From assembly GCA_910591455.2 (NCBI GenBank), contig OU342804.1, forward strand, positions 5,275,133 to 5,339,132: a DNA stretch of 64,000 nucleotides, in the 5' to 3' direction. The notes under the pieces were generated by a model. It saw only the letters and a list, made by a program, of their open reading frames with translations. It was not told the origin of the DNA and searched no databases. Numbering within the stretch: position 1 is the stretch's first letter; every line of letters starts with the position of its first letter. The position numbers and the translations under genes are program-made. Origin of the DNA: Pholis gunnellus (lineage: Eukaryota > Chordata > Actinopteri > Perciformes > Pholidae). Positions 62,707-64,000 of the stretch are shown in pieces.

Positions 62707-64000
62707 GTCCCCTCTGCGCACCGGGACAGATGATCTGTTCCAGGGAAAACGCGCCTTCACATCAGCAAAACGCCCAATGTTTTCATCTGCCAGGGACGCG
62801 CGCGGGTGGTGGTATCAAAATATCAGAAATCCTCGTCGAGTATCCCGCAGAGGTGACGCACATGGATCCAGTGGGATAGTAAGTGCTGCGCGGTGCGTCC
62901 GGAGCCCCGTCCCAACTTTACGCACTGAGGCAGAGACCCCTTGGAGAGCAAATGAAGGGTTTACAGCCCAGTGTGTTCTCACTAATCCCTCTGGATTTAC
63001 ATTCCTGCCTTTAAAGAAGAGACTGAGTATACACCGCACTGCCCATTGGTGGTGATGACGTATAGCATGATAATAATGCTTATAACAACAATAACAACAA
63101 TATTGATAATAATGGTGAAATCAGTTAAAGCCCCCTCATCACAAAATTACCTCCAAATATATACTGCTGACATTTTCAAAGTACAAATTTCATGAAAGAA
63201 ATACGTTTATCTCACAACGTAATAGGGAGCCTGGGGGGAAATCGGCCATTAGTGGGCGCGATTTGATGCTGTGTCATTTGAAAGAAATTAGGTAAATGAG
63301 AGTAATATGTCTAATATTGAATACAAATAAATAAATAGGCTAAACTAACTAATGACACATTAATAGTATGTCACAAAGACAACAATACAATTTTACCTGA
63401 AAATCAAAGCACACACCACATCTAATACAAAGGGCTTTACTTAAAGTATTACACTGACACCAAAACAAAGACTAAATGACAAAGGACAATCAAATTGCAA
63501 ACGAAATGATAAACAAAGAAAACATCAAGAAAATACAAGAATGAAATAGGAGCATAGATAGAATTGTCCCATTGACTCAATAACATTAGAAAACAGGTGC
63601 ATTCTCCCCTTTGATTAAAACAATTAAAACGGTCGAGACGAGTCAAAAACCTCCCGAAGTTCCAAGTATGTGCAGCAGAGCAGCTTAAAGCAGTTTCACC
63701 ATGTTTGGATTTCATTTTTGGGAACAACCGGACCAGTGCCAGCCTCTGTCGATGCCGCAGCAGATGAAGATGTAATTTGGTCCCTAACCACTAGTGTTTT
63801 AAAAAGGAACAGTAATTTGTCATTAGTTCTGGAATTCAAAGCAGATATTTGACAATTGGTGTGAAGTGGTCTTTGTTAGGACTCCTGTCTGTCCGCCTTT
63901 TTTATAAGACCAAAGGAAAGCTTAAGAAATGACATAGAGTCTGACAGCCATTTCTCAGAGTCATGAGCAACTTTCTTTCCTCTTCGGCACCAACATTTAT
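62707..64000. other. 5' flank of ccbe1-like; no further gene seen
   Basis: The first 250 bp upstream of the ATG are GC-rich relative to the AT-rich flanks, as expected for a promoter/5' UTR without an obvious TATA box. Beyond 63.05 kb the sequence is AT-rich and featureless. Confidence 0.45.

Overview
The window is vertebrate, almost certainly teleost and probably percomorph, genomic DNA. Exons are short and bounded by GT/AG splice sites. CA/GT microsatellites and homopolymer tracts are dense, interspersed repeats are of kinds common in spiny-rayed fishes, and the two genes I can reconstruct are clear fish-type orthologues. Nothing looks prokaryotic or viral. Most short open frames are chance frames or run through microsatellites.

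Two protein-coding genes are present, both on the minus strand. (1) Positions 1 to about 2.3 kb hold the 5' two thirds or more of cyp1a, the aryl-hydrocarbon-receptor-inducible cytochrome P450 1A. Five coding exons cover residues 1 to about 412; the exon with the haem-cysteine loop lies beyond the left edge. A non-coding first exon, TATA box, CCAAT box, CRE-like site and GC box sit at 2.2-2.4 kb. Dioxin/xenobiotic response element cores (TNGCGTG type) are scattered at 3.1-6.0 kb, with a tight triplet at 5946-5970. (2) Positions 33699-62706 hold a complete 11-exon gene for a secreted CCBE1 family protein (collagen and calcium-binding EGF domain protein). It encodes 386 residues, and every exon junction keeps phase. 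Its second intron is about 22.5 kb and makes up most of the right half of the window.

The 31 kb between the genes (about 2.4-33.7 kb) and the large intron contain no further gene I can support. They hold mobile-element relics: two TTAA-flanked inverted-repeat elements (8.4-9.2 kb and 46.4-46.8 kb), a hAT-transposase remnant (20.3-20.9 kb), a LINE 3' end of L2/Rex1 type (50.8-51.3 kb), a five-copy dispersed family always in plus orientation, and tRNA-derived SINE candidates. A decayed minisatellite (37.5-37.95 kb) and long microsatellites are also present.

The most interesting biology is the linkage of a CCBE1-family gene to cyp1a. In human, CYP1A1/2 lie near LMAN1L and CPLX3, while CCBE1 lies near LMAN1 and CPLX4. 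This copy may therefore be a CCBE1 ohnologue kept in fish and lost in mammals. CCBE1 is known to work with ADAMTS3 to activate VEGF-C in lymphatic development. No functional link between the two genes is implied by the sequence.
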